In this document: positions 25,783 to 33,880 of the stretch, in pieces
How the letters are laid out: the number at the start of each line of letters is the position of its first letter
Position numbering within the stretch: the stretch's first letter is position 1
Source: a virus
Direction: 5' to 3' (one strand)
IMG/VR virus record: IMGVR_UViG_3300025151_000006
Coordinates: 1-41,723 of that record
Length of the DNA: 41,723 bases
Program-made: the position numbers and the translations under genes
Notes under the pieces: model-generated
Told to the model about the DNA's origin: nothing
The model's input: the letters and a program-made list of their open reading frames with translations, nothing else
Databases searched by the model: none

Positions 25783-26180
25783 CTCTTTGGTTCCTTTAGC
25801 CATGCTTCAGGTATATACCTGTCAGCGTATTTAAAATCATACTTGTTACACCACATACCATACGTTGTTTTACTTCCTTTGTAAAGCTTTGATTTACTAT
25901 TTGTAAACACAAACCTTATGTCTAACTCAGGGTACTGGTCACGAACTGCTAGGTGTTTGGCACGATCAGGAGATATAAACCTTCCTTTAGTCTCAATGAT
26001 TATGCCGTTGTCTAATACAAAGTCAGGAGTGTAGGTCTTAGTCTTAGGGTCTACCCACTTGATCTTCATCTCTTCGTATGTAAAACCTATCCCTCTTTTC
26101 TTTAAGAACTTTGCAGTGTCTTGTTCTAGTCCTGATCTGTAACCTGCCCTCAATGCTCTCTGTCTTACTTTAAGCTTCAT
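25779..26180 (-). CDS. T7-type endonuclease I (Holliday junction resolvase)
   Basis: 133 residues, close to T7 gp3 (149). The catalytic set is visible: E19 in RSGLE, D53 in YTPDF, E63 and K65 in IIIETKG, equivalent to T7 E20, D55, E65, K67. It cuts branched DNA during replication and helps degrade host DNA. Coupled at both ends by ATGA overlaps. It is one of two junction nucleases in the genome; the other is the endonuclease VII-like gene at 39725. Confidence 0.9.
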   Translation of the reverse strand: MKLKVRQRALRAGYRSGLEQDTAKFLKKRGIGFTYEEMKIKWVDPKTKTYTPDFVLDNGIIIETKGRFISPDRAKHLAVRDQYPELDIRFVFTNSKSKLYKGSKTTYGMWCNKYDFKYADRYIPEAWLKEPKR

Positions 26181-27031
26181 TCCATTGGAACCTCTGGTAC
26201 TTTTGGTTCTGACTTAACATCTACTAGAAAGACAGGACCGTAGCTGTATATAAACTTACGTGCTTCAGGCCAACACTTCTTCTTGAACTCACAGTAACTA
26301 CACATGACAGGTAGCTTAGTGTTAGGACTTGTCTTAGATTGAGGCACTTGTGCTTGACGTGCTACAGTTAGCTCACCACCTACAAGTTCTTTAGCATCAA
26401 GCATTTCCTTTTCTTTTGTCTTTAGTTCCTCAGTAAAGTCATAGACATCAAGACATACGTGACCATTCTGTTTGTCGATAGCTAGGAAAGCACCTTGCGT
26501 TTTGTTAGTAACCTTATCATCATCCTTACCTGCATAAACGTAGCTACTTAACTGACTGATGTACCCAAAAGGATCATCATCACGCAACGTACCTTCCTTG
26601 AACTTCTTGAAAGCATATGGACTACAAGACTTGACATCAACAGTCATACCATCAATCACCGCATCACGATGTCCTTTGATACCATGCACGTCTAGTCTGT
26701 CTTGTTTCCCTCTTACATCATGCCCTGCAGCTATAGCTAGACTCAGTGCAAGCTCTTCTATCATGTCACCATAAAAGAACTTCAGTAGTGCGTTATACTC
26801 TAAAGGTATAGCCTCTTCAGGTGTGTTTACTTTGTACCATAGTTTCCTTTTACATGGTGTTCCAATAGAAGATAGAGACAGGTAGCCTCTTGGTTCTTGC
26901 GGTTTACTGAATCGCATGTTAGCTATCAGAGCAATGCCGTGGCCTAGAATAGAACCTTGTATTCCAGACCACCCACCTTTACCCTTGATAACCTCTTGCA
27001 TGTCAGCAATTAGTGTATCAATGGTTTTCAT
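26177..27031 (-). CDS. Cas4/RecB-like PD-(D/E)XK exonuclease with four-Cys cluster
   Basis: 284 residues. Nuclease motifs: GHRDAVIDG (D123), VDVKSC with D132 and K134, and a later YISQLSSYVY Q/Y motif. Cys60 in GTPCKRK pairs with a C-terminal CSYCEFKKKCW set, the pattern of an iron-sulfur cluster in Cas4 and AddB-like nucleases. It likely acts as phage 5'-3' exonuclease for recombination or host DNA breakdown, taking the place of T7 gp6 in this gene order. No Cas1/Cas2 or repeats occur, so a CRISPR role is unlikely. Starts directly after the SSB stop. Confidence 0.85.
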   Translation of the reverse strand: MKTIDTLIADMQEVIKGKGGWSGIQGSILGHGIALIANMRFSKPQEPRGYLSLSSIGTPCKRKLWYKVNTPEEAIPLEYNALLKFFYGDMIEELALSLAIAAGHDVRGKQDRLDVHGIKGHRDAVIDGMTVDVKSCSPYAFKKFKEGTLRDDDPFGYISQLSSYVYAGKDDDKVTNKTQGAFLAIDKQNGHVCLDVYDFTEELKTKEKEMLDAKELVGGELTVARQAQVPQSKTSPNTKLPVMCSYCEFKKKCWPEARKFIYSYGPVFLVDVKSEPKVPEVPME

Positions 27032-27526
27032 TTAGAATCCTACTGCTTCGTTCTCTTTGACGTACTCTTCAAGTTCAAGAACTTTGACACCAACCAAACT
27101 TGTACGACTGTACTGTTGACCATCACTGCCAGTAAAAGTAGTGACTAGGTTGGTGCACTCAGCAAGAGTTCCGTTACCAATTACACCCATGTCTTCAGTC
27201 CAAGCATTACCGTCCTTGTCTGTAACCTTTGGTGCTCCACCTGCCTGTGGAATCTCAGTACCATCCTTCTTTGTAACTTTGTGTGGACGTACAAACTTTA
27301 CTACAATCTCACCATCAATCATACGATTCTGGTTAGGTTGCTTTTGAGAACCTGCATCCTTGAGAGACTTCATACCCTCTTTGTCTAGGATTTGATTGAC
27401 AGTGTACGCACCATCAGACTTCTCGTATGCTCCACCGTATCCTGTTAGATCACGGTTCTCTTCGTTGAGTCGAGGCCATTCGATTTGACCTACAGTTTTT
27501 ACTTCTTTGTATATTGTTTTAGGCAT
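27032..27526 (-). CDS. Single-stranded DNA-binding protein (gp2.5-like)
   Basis: 164 residues from the ATG at 27526, which has AAGGAAGG six bases upstream; the ATG at 27553 falls in the promoter start region and lacks a site. Beta-rich body (GEIVVKFVRPHK...GNAWTEDMGVIGNGT...) and an acidic tail ending in Phe (EEYVKENEAVGF). A terminal acidic-plus-Phe tail is the partner-binding feature of T7 gp2.5. First gene behind a dedicated promoter (27550-27588). Confidence 0.78.
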   Translation of the reverse strand: MPKTIYKEVKTVGQIEWPRLNEENRDLTGYGGAYEKSDGAYTVNQILDKEGMKSLKDAGSQKQPNQNRMIDGEIVVKFVRPHKVTKKDGTEIPQAGGAPKVTDKDGNAWTEDMGVIGNGTLAECTNLVTTFTGSDGQQYSRTSLVGVKVLELEEYVKENEAVGF

Positions 27527-27549
27527 GGTTATCCTTCCTTTTATTAGAG

Positions 27550-27588
27550 CCATACTTATATGTTACTATATAATTTTATTCGTGTCAA
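27550..27588 (-). promoter_or_regulatory. Promoter of family 1 before the SSB gene
   Basis: On the minus strand, TTGACA (27588-27583), a 17-base spacer and TAACAT (27565-27560), which begins the conserved block TAACATATAAGTATGG (27565-27550). The same 16 bases occur before the 40-residue gene/ThyX (32211-32196) and, with one change, before the small terminase on the other strand. It lies just behind the DNA polymerase stop. Confidence 0.75.
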
Positions 27589-27591
27589 GTG

Positions 27592-29475
27592 TTAATGTGT
27601 ATCTTTCCAAGATTTTCCTATCGAAGATTCACCTTCTAGTGGGCACATGATTCCTAGATGTAAACCTGCCCACTTGATTGCGTCTCGTTGTATCTCTCCT
27701 AATCTTTCAGCAACATCTAATGCACCTCTCACTTGTGTTTGCCATTCGTCATGTACCCATGTACATATCTTGTAGTCTATCTTTTCTCTGTCTGCTATCT
27801 CTCTCCATCGTCTTGTTGCATACTTCATTACCAAAGTCTCACCGTTCTGTAGCATACCTGCCAGTGTTTTGTGTTGGTTAGGTACAAATACTTTACGTCC
27901 ATCGTATGCCTTGAAGTAACCACGTTCAGCTATGTCTGGTATGACTACACCCCTCAGTCTAGATAACCCCTCAATGCTAGTCGTAAAGTTATGCACTGCC
28001 CTGTTAGCTTCTCTCGCATTGGTCTTCAGTATCTGAGCAATCTTTTGTGTACCTGCACCAAGTAAGAACGCATAGATAAAAGTCTTAGCCATGTCTCTCG
28101 TGATATGTTTCAGACCCAATGCCTTACGGTTGAGGTTATGTATGTCCGTTCCCTCTTCTTTCTTTCCTTCGATAATCGCCTTAACGTATTGCTTACTCTC
28201 CATGATGTCAGCCAGTATCCGAAGTTGGATTCCTGCAGCATCCGTACCCACAAGATAACAACCGTCAGGGGTTGTCCATAAATCTCTGAAGTCTCCATCA
28301 TAATCTTTCTTCACTCTCTCTACTGCACTCTTCGGTTCACCATGAAAGACACTTGGTATGTTACCCATGTTCGGATGTCTGTGTGCCATGCGTCCTGTCC
28401 ATGAACCAATGTGTAAAAACTGTCCGTGTATACAACTGTCATTGCTATCTGAGAATGCCTGTATCCACTCAGCAAGTGTGCTTCTTCTTCCCTCCAATGT
28501 TAACCATTCAGCTAGAGCTTGAGCACCTTCAGGGGCGTCCTCTGGCAGTGTCTTGAGGTTCTCCTCAGATACAGTCCAACCATAATATCCATAGTGTTCT
28601 AGCTTCTCTTTGTTGTCTTCTCGTACAGCTTTGATGTGTCCTTTAGTTTTCTCTACTGGTTTCCACCCTGCTTCCCATAGTCTTTCTACTCTGTGCTTTG
28701 TCGATCCAGGATTGAACGCTACGTAGTCATAACACTCTAGCATATCGTCAACTATCTTAGTCTCAGGAAACTCTTCGAGTGCTTTCTCTACGTTCTTAAA
28801 TAGACCACCATCCTCTTTGACTCTGTACTTGATAGTCTTTATGAGTTCTAACTTAGGTGGGAATGCTTGATGTATTCTCTCCTCTAGTTCTTGTAGTCTC
28901 TTCGTTATATCTAGGTGTAACTTATTTGCAACATCTATATTAAATTCAAACCCACCATCGTGCATCTCTTGGCATATGATTGCTACATCATGCTCTAGTC
29001 TCATTGCCTGTGACCATGCCTGTGACATAATGTGTGGTGCGAAGTGATTGAATAGTTTCTCTGTTACCTCTACATCTCTATGACAATAGTCTAACATCTC
29101 TTGAGTTAGGCCACCCTGAAAGTCACTGAAGTTATCTTTAGGGTAGCCTAGTTTTTCTCCCCATGTAGCCAACTTGTGCGATCCAATACCGAAGTCTATG
29201 AGCATAGAAACAACTAGTGTATCTACAATCTTAGACATATCGATCACGTCACCTAAGTGTCTGTTGATTACTGGTGCGTCAAAGTTAATGAAGTTATGCC
29301 CCACCCATCTCGTTACTTTCTTAGCGTAGTCCTTGAATCTAGTACGCTCTGCCTGATCCTCATGTAAGTTATGAAACTCATGTACCTTACCTGTGTCTTT
29401 TTCTTTAACACAAATACACCACAACTTATCTGCGTTTAGATCGTTTGTTTCTATGTCTGCGAATACTATCATCAA
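27592..29475 (-). CDS. T7-type family A DNA polymerase with 3'-5' exonuclease
   Basis: 627 residues (T7 gp5 is 704). N-terminal exonuclease motif FADIET (D7, E9) followed by GHNFINFDAPV and YCHRDVEVTEKL; polymerase motif A GTDAAGIQLRILADI at about 411-425, motif B RDMAKTFIYAFLLGAG at about 460-475, motif C WVHDEW with HDE at 575-577. It copies the phage genome with the primase-helicase upstream. Host thioredoxin use cannot be judged: the thumb region is shorter than in T7. Start follows an AGGGA site, 35 bases after the helicase stop. Confidence 0.94.
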   Translation of the reverse strand: MMIVFADIETNDLNADKLWCICVKEKDTGKVHEFHNLHEDQAERTRFKDYAKKVTRWVGHNFINFDAPVINRHLGDVIDMSKIVDTLVVSMLIDFGIGSHKLATWGEKLGYPKDNFSDFQGGLTQEMLDYCHRDVEVTEKLFNHFAPHIMSQAWSQAMRLEHDVAIICQEMHDGGFEFNIDVANKLHLDITKRLQELEERIHQAFPPKLELIKTIKYRVKEDGGLFKNVEKALEEFPETKIVDDMLECYDYVAFNPGSTKHRVERLWEAGWKPVEKTKGHIKAVREDNKEKLEHYGYYGWTVSEENLKTLPEDAPEGAQALAEWLTLEGRRSTLAEWIQAFSDSNDSCIHGQFLHIGSWTGRMAHRHPNMGNIPSVFHGEPKSAVERVKKDYDGDFRDLWTTPDGCYLVGTDAAGIQLRILADIMESKQYVKAIIEGKKEEGTDIHNLNRKALGLKHITRDMAKTFIYAFLLGAGTQKIAQILKTNAREANRAVHNFTTSIEGLSRLRGVVIPDIAERGYFKAYDGRKVFVPNQHKTLAGMLQNGETLVMKYATRRWREIADREKIDYKICTWVHDEWQTQVRGALDVAERLGEIQRDAIKWAGLHLGIMCPLEGESSIGKSWKDTH

Positions 29476-29510
29476 GTTTCCCTATCCAGTGTGTAACATC
29501 GTCAAACGGA

Positions 29511-31094
29511 TTAGCTCCATCTGCCTCTATCCTCTGAGAGTTTAAAGGTTGCTTCGTTGAAGATGAGCTTTCCTGCGAATCCTGTCTTCCCTGCAGGTCT
29601 GTTCTTGACGAGTAAGAGCTTTGTCGTGTTCCTTTCATCACGATCCTCTGCCATCTTATCACGTTCTAGTTTCACTACAACAGACGCACGTTTCGCAATG
29701 GTTCTGCAATCTCGTACCTGTCCATCATCATTCTCATGGGCGATGGTTACGATACCCACATTAAGTTCTGAGGCTAGTCGAGATAGCTGCACTGATAAAC
29801 CAGACAACCATTTCTCTACTGTCTCATCACCTTTACGTGAGTAAGCTAGGTCTTGTATCGGTTCAAAGAATACATAGCTTACGCCACAGGCTTCCCTAAA
29901 GTATCTTATCTTTTCTAAGATGTCCATAGGGTCTTCGTCAACAGCAATCTGAAACTGGTATAGTCTCTCATCTTTGGTTAGATCGATGATCGATTGCTTG
30001 ACCTCTTCTTCCATGTCGTGTTCTTCTATTAAATCTTTACGTGTCAAGTTCATGTTTAGATCATAAGAAACTAAACCTAACACACTTCTTTTTTCTGTCT
30101 CTTCGAGGTGACATATCGCAATGGATATATCCTTGTGCTCAGTCAGTACGTGGTGTTCCAAGTACCGCATGAACTCAGTTTTACCTATCCCTTCGGGTGC
30201 TTGAAACACAGTGAAGTGTCCTTGCATTAGACCCAAAGCTACATCATCGAAGGACTCAATGCCTGTTGATACATAGATAGCATCATCTTGTTTCTCGAAC
30301 AACTCAAGGAACTGCTCTGGTGTACTACGAATGTTATCTGGTGTGTACCTCTTCGCATTGTAGAATGCCGCAGCGTAACTTGGTTTAGCACCTGCTTCAA
30401 GAAACTCGTTAGCATCTTTGTACTTGTCGTGTATAATCTGATAAGTCTTCTTAGGAAAGAGTGCTCCTATCTTGGTAGCCAATGCCCTACCTGCCTCATC
30501 GTTATCAACTGACAACACAATCCTGTCAAAGCTATCAATCCACTCCTTTGATTTACCTTGCCATAGTTTCTGATTAGGTGTCGCACTTGGTACAGACACA
30601 CAAGGATATTTCTTGTCGAGCATTTGGAAAGCAGACATAGCATCTAGCTCACCTTCACATACGACTACAGACCTTGATGAACCTGCATTGAACTTGTCCA
30701 TGCCGAATAGTTCATCAGTCTTGAAACCTTTGTCTGTCTTGAAACTCTTCTCCTTTGTGTTGCGTACCTTCCTGAATCCTGATGGATACTTGTACACCTG
30801 ATTGAAACCAAATGTCTGCACCCCGAAGAACTCCATCACATCTTTACGTACACCACGATACGTAACGTAGTCACCAAGTCCTTCTATCTCTGTAGTCTTT
30901 AGTGTTCTTGTTATCTCTTCCAATGGATACTCATCCTTTGCCCATGACTTCAAGTTCATTCCCTTCATTGGATATGTTCTTTCACAACTATGACAGAACC
31001 CTGTCTTCTTCTCAGAATTAAAAGCAAAGGCATCTGAACTATCACACTCAACATGAGGGCATGGTTTGTGTGTTATCTCTTTAGCTCTCATCAT
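29511..31094 (-). CDS. Primase-helicase (T7 gp4-like)
   Basis: 527 residues, near T7 gp4A (566). A zinc site (C12, C17, C34, C37), a TOPRIM domain with CEGELDAMSAF at about 146-156 and LSVDNDEAGRA at about 194-204, and a RecA-type helicase with Walker A APEGIGKTE at about 299-307. It primes and unwinds for the polymerase. The end is KLSEDRGRWS, without the acidic tail that ends T7 gp4. It overlaps the upstream small gene by 14 bases and starts with a double Met. Confidence 0.93.
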   Translation of the reverse strand: MMRAKEITHKPCPHVECDSSDAFAFNSEKKTGFCHSCERTYPMKGMNLKSWAKDEYPLEEITRTLKTTEIEGLGDYVTYRGVRKDVMEFFGVQTFGFNQVYKYPSGFRKVRNTKEKSFKTDKGFKTDELFGMDKFNAGSSRSVVVCEGELDAMSAFQMLDKKYPCVSVPSATPNQKLWQGKSKEWIDSFDRIVLSVDNDEAGRALATKIGALFPKKTYQIIHDKYKDANEFLEAGAKPSYAAAFYNAKRYTPDNIRSTPEQFLELFEKQDDAIYVSTGIESFDDVALGLMQGHFTVFQAPEGIGKTEFMRYLEHHVLTEHKDISIAICHLEETEKRSVLGLVSYDLNMNLTRKDLIEEHDMEEEVKQSIIDLTKDERLYQFQIAVDEDPMDILEKIRYFREACGVSYVFFEPIQDLAYSRKGDETVEKWLSGLSVQLSRLASELNVGIVTIAHENDDGQVRDCRTIAKRASVVVKLERDKMAEDRDERNTTKLLLVKNRPAGKTGFAGKLIFNEATFKLSEDRGRWS

Positions 31095-31263
31095 CTACAA
31101 TCCCTTCAACGCATGTGAACCTGATACCTCTTCGTTTCTCTGGTGTCATGCTGTAATAATATTTATCGTACTCCTCGAAGCATTCATACATATCATCGAG
31201 TGTTGCTAACTTCTCGACTTGTATCTCATCCTGGAATACAGCTATCAATACTAACGTCCACAT
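31081..31263 (-). CDS. Tiny Cys-pair protein, related to the two in the lysis cluster
   Basis: 60 residues. MWTLVLIAVFQDE is a hydrophobic MW start, followed by DDMYECFEEYDKYYY and RFTCVEG. The two Cys and the final CVE match the layout of the proteins at 19825 and 21303. It overlaps the previous gene's stop by one base (TGATG) and the helicase start by 14. Probably exported and disulfide-bonded; function unknown. Confidence 0.7.
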   Translation of the reverse strand: MWTLVLIAVFQDEIQVEKLATLDDMYECFEEYDKYYYSMTPEKRRGIRFTCVEGIVDDES

Positions 31264-31412
31264 CAGAACATAGGATTCATCAGGCTGAACTTCTCATACC
31301 ATGATAAACCTTCCAACGCTAACCACATACCTACAGGTACACCTAGTATAAATATTACACACACTAGGAATGCCCATCCTAATCCTTTTGTTGTACAGTA
31401 ATGCTCACTCAT
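31263..31412 (-). CDS. 49-residue membrane protein
   Basis: A frame fitted exactly between ThyX (ATGA overlap) and the Cys-pair gene (TGATG overlap). It has one membrane helix at about 11-33 (LGWAFLVCVIFILGVPVGMWLAL), with a short N terminus MSEHYCTTKG and tail SWYEKFSLMNPMF. The overlaps at both ends make translation by coupling likely. No family recognised. Confidence 0.65.
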   Translation of the reverse strand: MSEHYCTTKGLGWAFLVCVIFILGVPVGMWLALEGLSWYEKFSLMNPMF

Positions 31413-32071
31413 CTGTTATACGCCACCAATGCTGCCCAAGATTCAGGATACAAAGTACCCATGTCCATGCTAATTGAGTTAGCTACTAGACGTGTCTCCT
31501 CTTGTGCGTCTTCTCCTTGTCTCAACTTACACATGTCTGACCACGCATCTAAACTACCTGACCAGTACCATTCTGTCATTGTGCTCTGAGGCAATACAAT
31601 CCTTGCTTGTTCTGGTGCTACACCATCCTCTAACAACTGTCTATAAGTTTTCACACACCACATTTCATGTTTAGCTAGAGCACTAATACCTTTGTTTGAT
31701 ATTTCTACAACACCTCGACTGCCTTGCTTCTTATCATCTGCACGTCCTCTCCATTTTGTGACACTGGTAGATGGATAAAAGAACTCAGGCTCTTCATCTA
31801 CATACCTACGACTGACTTCATTCCATCGAAGAAACTTATGCTTCACTAACTGCCTTGCTACAAACACTGGTGCTCTGATATGGAAGGTTGCAAAGCAATG
31901 ACCAAAAGGTGACATGTGTTTGTGTCTAGCAAGATAAGATATTAAAACCCTGTCAGTAGATTTAAGTTCATTGTCTGAACCCCACTCGCTCTTCTTGTTG
32001 AAGCTTACACGAGCAGCATTGACTACAGTCAAGTCACTACCCATACTATCTATTAAAGTTACATCAATCAT
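31409..32071 (-). CDS. thyX: Flavin-dependent thymidylate synthase
   Basis: 220 residues. The ThyX signature RHRx7S appears here as K77-H78-K79 ... S87 followed by RRY (LVKHKFLRWNEVSRRY), and ARIVLPQSTMTEWYWSGSLDAW closes the active site. It makes dTMP from dUMP with FAD, NADPH and methylene-tetrahydrofolate. The usual Arg residues flanking the His are Lys here, which keeps charge. Second gene after promoter 32196-32234. Confidence 0.93.
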   Translation of the reverse strand: MIDVTLIDSMGSDLTVVNAARVSFNKKSEWGSDNELKSTDRVLISYLARHKHMSPFGHCFATFHIRAPVFVARQLVKHKFLRWNEVSRRYVDEEPEFFYPSTSVTKWRGRADDKKQGSRGVVEISNKGISALAKHEMWCVKTYRQLLEDGVAPEQARIVLPQSTMTEWYWSGSLDAWSDMCKLRQGEDAQEETRLVANSISMDMGTLYPESWAALVAYNR

Positions 32072-32186
32072 TCTTCTTACCCTTGAGCCTGTGTTTGAAA
32101 AACAAAATCGTATTGATGCCTGTGTTGATAGTAACCATGATAAGTATCCACCACTGCCACCATACTAGTCCTCCTACTTCTAACAT
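32064..32186 (-). CDS. 40-residue membrane peptide ahead of ThyX
   Basis: Starts 13 bases behind the start-site block of the promoter at 32196-32234, with GGAG nine bases upstream, and overlaps the ThyX start by eight. Sequence MLEVGGLVWWQWWILIMVTI shows a Trp-rich membrane helix, followed by a basic tail FKHRLKGKKND. Probable type: inner-membrane mini-protein. Function unknown. Being first in the transcript it would be made with ThyX. Confidence 0.62.
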   Translation of the reverse strand: MLEVGGLVWWQWWILIMVTINTGINTILFFKHRLKGKKND

Positions 32187-32195
32187 TTCTAATCT

Positions 32196-32234
32196 CCATA
32201 CTTATATGTTACTACGAAAAACAAACAAAGTAAA
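32196..32234 (-). promoter_or_regulatory. Promoter of family 1 before ThyX cluster
   Basis: Minus strand: TTTACT (32234-32229), 17-base spacer, TAACAT (32211-32206), then the full block TAACATATAAGTATGG at 32211-32196, identical over 16 bases to the one before the SSB gene. The -35 hexamer is weaker than at the other two copies. Confidence 0.7.
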
Positions 32235-32236
32235 TA

Positions 32237-32443
32237 CTATTCTTTATGTTTTTCTTTTAAATTAAATAGTGATGCTAATTCACCCTGCACATCGTCTATC
32301 TTGAATGCTCTATACAGATCATCTAAACCGTATTGATTGTAGATAGTTACATTTATCTCATCCTTACACAAGGTACAGTAGTATCTGTCCATCCTCACAT
32401 CTTTGAACGTTGCGTCTGCTCTGTTACAACAATAACATCTCAT
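32237..32443 (-). CDS. Small zinc-ribbon-like protein
   Basis: 68 residues. C3, C5 and C6, then C23 and C26 (CTLC) form a probable zinc site in the first 26 residues; the rest is acidic helix. A strong AAAGGAGAG site overlaps the last operator half-site of promoter A upstream. Similar tiny zinc proteins in phages are often regulators, but no family is recognised. It ends just before the -35 region of the ThyX promoter. Confidence 0.72.
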   Translation of the reverse strand: MRCYCCNRADATFKDVRMDRYYCTLCKDEINVTIYNQYGLDDLYRAFKIDDVQGELASLFNLKEKHKE

Positions 32444-32452
32444 GTCTCTCTC

Positions 32453-32544
32453 CTTTAAGTATATTTGTTTAGAGTATTATTATACTTAAAACAATAATAC
32501 TTTAAGTAATAAGATAGGGTATCACAACTAAACTTATTTGTCAA
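32453..32544 (-). promoter_or_regulatory. Promoter A with operator-like dyads (copy of 36841-36945)
   Basis: Minus strand: TTGACA (32544-32539), 17-base spacer, TACCCT (32521-32516). Downstream are a perfect dyad TACTTTAAGTA (32498-32508), an inverted repeat AGTAT-N4-ATACT (32473-32486) and a half site merging into the AAAGGAG of the 68-residue gene. The block 32453-32524 is a diverged direct repeat of 36841-36925. Confidence 0.72.
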
Positions 32545-32759
32545 GCCACCTCCTTTAAATTAAATATGAAAGCTTTCTTTATCTCCTTCAACTCCTCTTT
32601 TCTTATGTGCATATTGAATATCTCCAAGTGGTTACGAGCCTCTCTTATGTTTAGTTTCTTTGTTAGAATCTCGAATGTACCATCATGTTTCTCTGCTATG
32701 ATCACGTAAGAGTTAGGTAAATCCTGGATTTCCATACCGAATGTAGTTCTGTTGTTCAT
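32541..32759 (-). CDS. Small hypothetical protein
   Basis: 72 residues; beta-rich start (YVIIAEKHDGTFEILTKKL) and basic amphipathic helices after. Its stop sits in promoter A, so it ends one transcription unit. It overlaps the GTG-start membrane gene by one base (TAATG). No family recognised. Confidence 0.68.
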   Translation of the reverse strand: MNNRTTFGMEIQDLPNSYVIIAEKHDGTFEILTKKLNIREARNHLEIFNMHIRKEELKEIKKAFIFNLKEVA

Positions 32760-32899
32760 TATGTTACCTTCAATATATGTGCTATAAAAATTATTACGAA
32801 TACAATTACCAGTAATCTACCAGTGATAATAGTTTGGTGTGGCGGCATCGGTATCGTCAAGAAAATAATCAATGCCGCTATCCAAAGTAGTACGTCCAC
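32759..32899 (-). CDS. 46-residue two-helix membrane protein with GTG start
   Basis: Frame with GTG start at 32899, overlapping the previous stop (TAGTG), with GGAGG seven bases upstream. Two membrane segments (MDVLLWIAALIIFLTIPM and GRLLVIVFVIIFIAHIL) joined by PPHQTIIT. The good ribosome site and exact overlaps on both sides make it a likely gene. Holin-like size, but it sits in the early arm. Confidence 0.65.
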   Translation of the reverse strand: MDVLLWIAALIIFLTIPMPPHQTIITGRLLVIVFVIIFIAHILKVT

Positions 32900-33384
32900 T
32901 ACATAACCTCCTCTCTCTTACACTCTTTGTAGTACTCGTAGTCACCATCTATGTCATACTCAAACCTCAAGTCCGAAGGTATATCTGCGAACCACCATTG
33001 ATCATCAAAGTCTACCTCGTATCTGTTGTACTTACCGTTATCGAAAAGACCGATAAAGATATACGAGCTATTGTAGAATGAGGCTGATAGTCCTACACCT
33101 AACCTCTCCATTGCCGCCTCGTATGCAGCGATAGGTGGACCGTTCTTAGTCTCGAATGTGATATGCAACCACCAATCTCCTTCCTCTAATTCGGGTGGAC
33201 TACACTCAATGCTGTAAGCTTCCGCACTTGTACCCCACATTTCTACTGCTTTCTCGTACTCCCATGTTCCAATAGGATTAAGATATTCAAGTAAAGTACC
33301 ATCATCACAGGCTTTTTCGATAGCTGTTATGACTTCGATACCACCGCTGATAGTTAAGATATTCTGACACACACTAGACATCAT
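32899..33384 (-). CDS. Api92/YubB-like ferredoxin-fold protein
   Basis: 161 residues. The N terminus (NILTISG...), the LNPIGTWEYEKAVEMWGTSAEAY segment and acidic WW pair in the tail resemble the DUF1281/Api92-like ferredoxin-fold family of phages and plasmids, a fold without known activity. The C-terminal third is very acidic and Tyr-rich. Strong GGAGAGAGGAAG site before a double Met. It overlaps the previous gene by 11 bases. Confidence 0.72.
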   Translation of the reverse strand: MMSSVCQNILTISGGIEVITAIEKACDDGTLLEYLNPIGTWEYEKAVEMWGTSAEAYSIECSPPELEEGDWWLHITFETKNGPPIAAYEAAMERLGVGLSASFYNSSYIFIGLFDNGKYNRYEVDFDDQWWFADIPSDLRFEYDIDGDYEYYKECKREEVM

Positions 33385-33658
33385 CTTCCTCTCTCCTTTG
33401 CGTTACATTTGGGAAGGCATGGTACAACTTCCATCGGGTTTTACGTAGTGCTCTTTCTGTAGAGGCATAGCAATCACCATCCATCTCAGCTAATTCGTTA
33501 TCCCAATCGTAAAGAGCACTCCATAATTCTTTTATTGCATCTTGTTGTTTCATAGTTAGCTTGTCAAAAGACGTATTCAAGATATTATCTTTTCTTTCTT
33601 TCTCTGTCTTCCATTTCTTTGCTCGTGCTTCTTCTGCTTTTGTTGGTATGTATGGCAT
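33374..33658 (-). CDS. Small basic helical protein
   Basis: 94 residues, charged and helical (KAEEARAKKWKTEKERKDNILN...TERALRKTRWKLYHAFPN). A good AAAAGGAG site. It overlaps neighbours at both ends. No motif recognised; may be a nucleic-acid-binding or host-takeover protein by composition only. Confidence 0.65.
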   Translation of the reverse strand: MPYIPTKAEEARAKKWKTEKERKDNILNTSFDKLTMKQQDAIKELWSALYDWDNELAEMDGDCYASTERALRKTRWKLYHAFPNVTQRREEDDV

Positions 33659-33876
33659 TAGTTTATCTCCTTTTCAAATACACAATTTACACCTATATAA
33701 TTTAAATTATCTAGACCACCTTCATTCCAATTTATCTTTAGACTTGTAATCTTAGCAGGACAATCTTTCAACCACTGTCCTATCTTATTGTTTACGGATA
33801 GTTCTTGTTTATCGGTTACATCTTTACCCTTCATAATTATATACTTACCACCGCTAAACATATCACCATAGCTCAT
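33658..33876 (-). CDS. Small hypothetical early protein
   Basis: 72 residues (67 if the second Met is used). Alpha/beta with GGKYIIMKGKDVTDKQEL and SLKINWNEGGLDNLNYIGVNC. Starts four bases after the stop of the upstream gene and overlaps the next by one base. Unknown. Confidence 0.63.
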   Translation of the reverse strand: MSYGDMFSGGKYIIMKGKDVTDKQELSVNNKIGQWLKDCPAKITSLKINWNEGGLDNLNYIGVNCVFEKEIN

Positions 33877-33880
33877 TTTC

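Noticed and set aside
26177-27031. CRISPR-associated Cas4
   Set aside because: No Cas1, Cas2 or repeat-spacer array in the window; position between SSB and endonuclease I fits a phage replication exonuclease.
29511-29540. TTTAAAC slippery heptamer near the helicase end
   Set aside because: It is not in the frame register needed for a -1 slip, and the alternative frame is +1.
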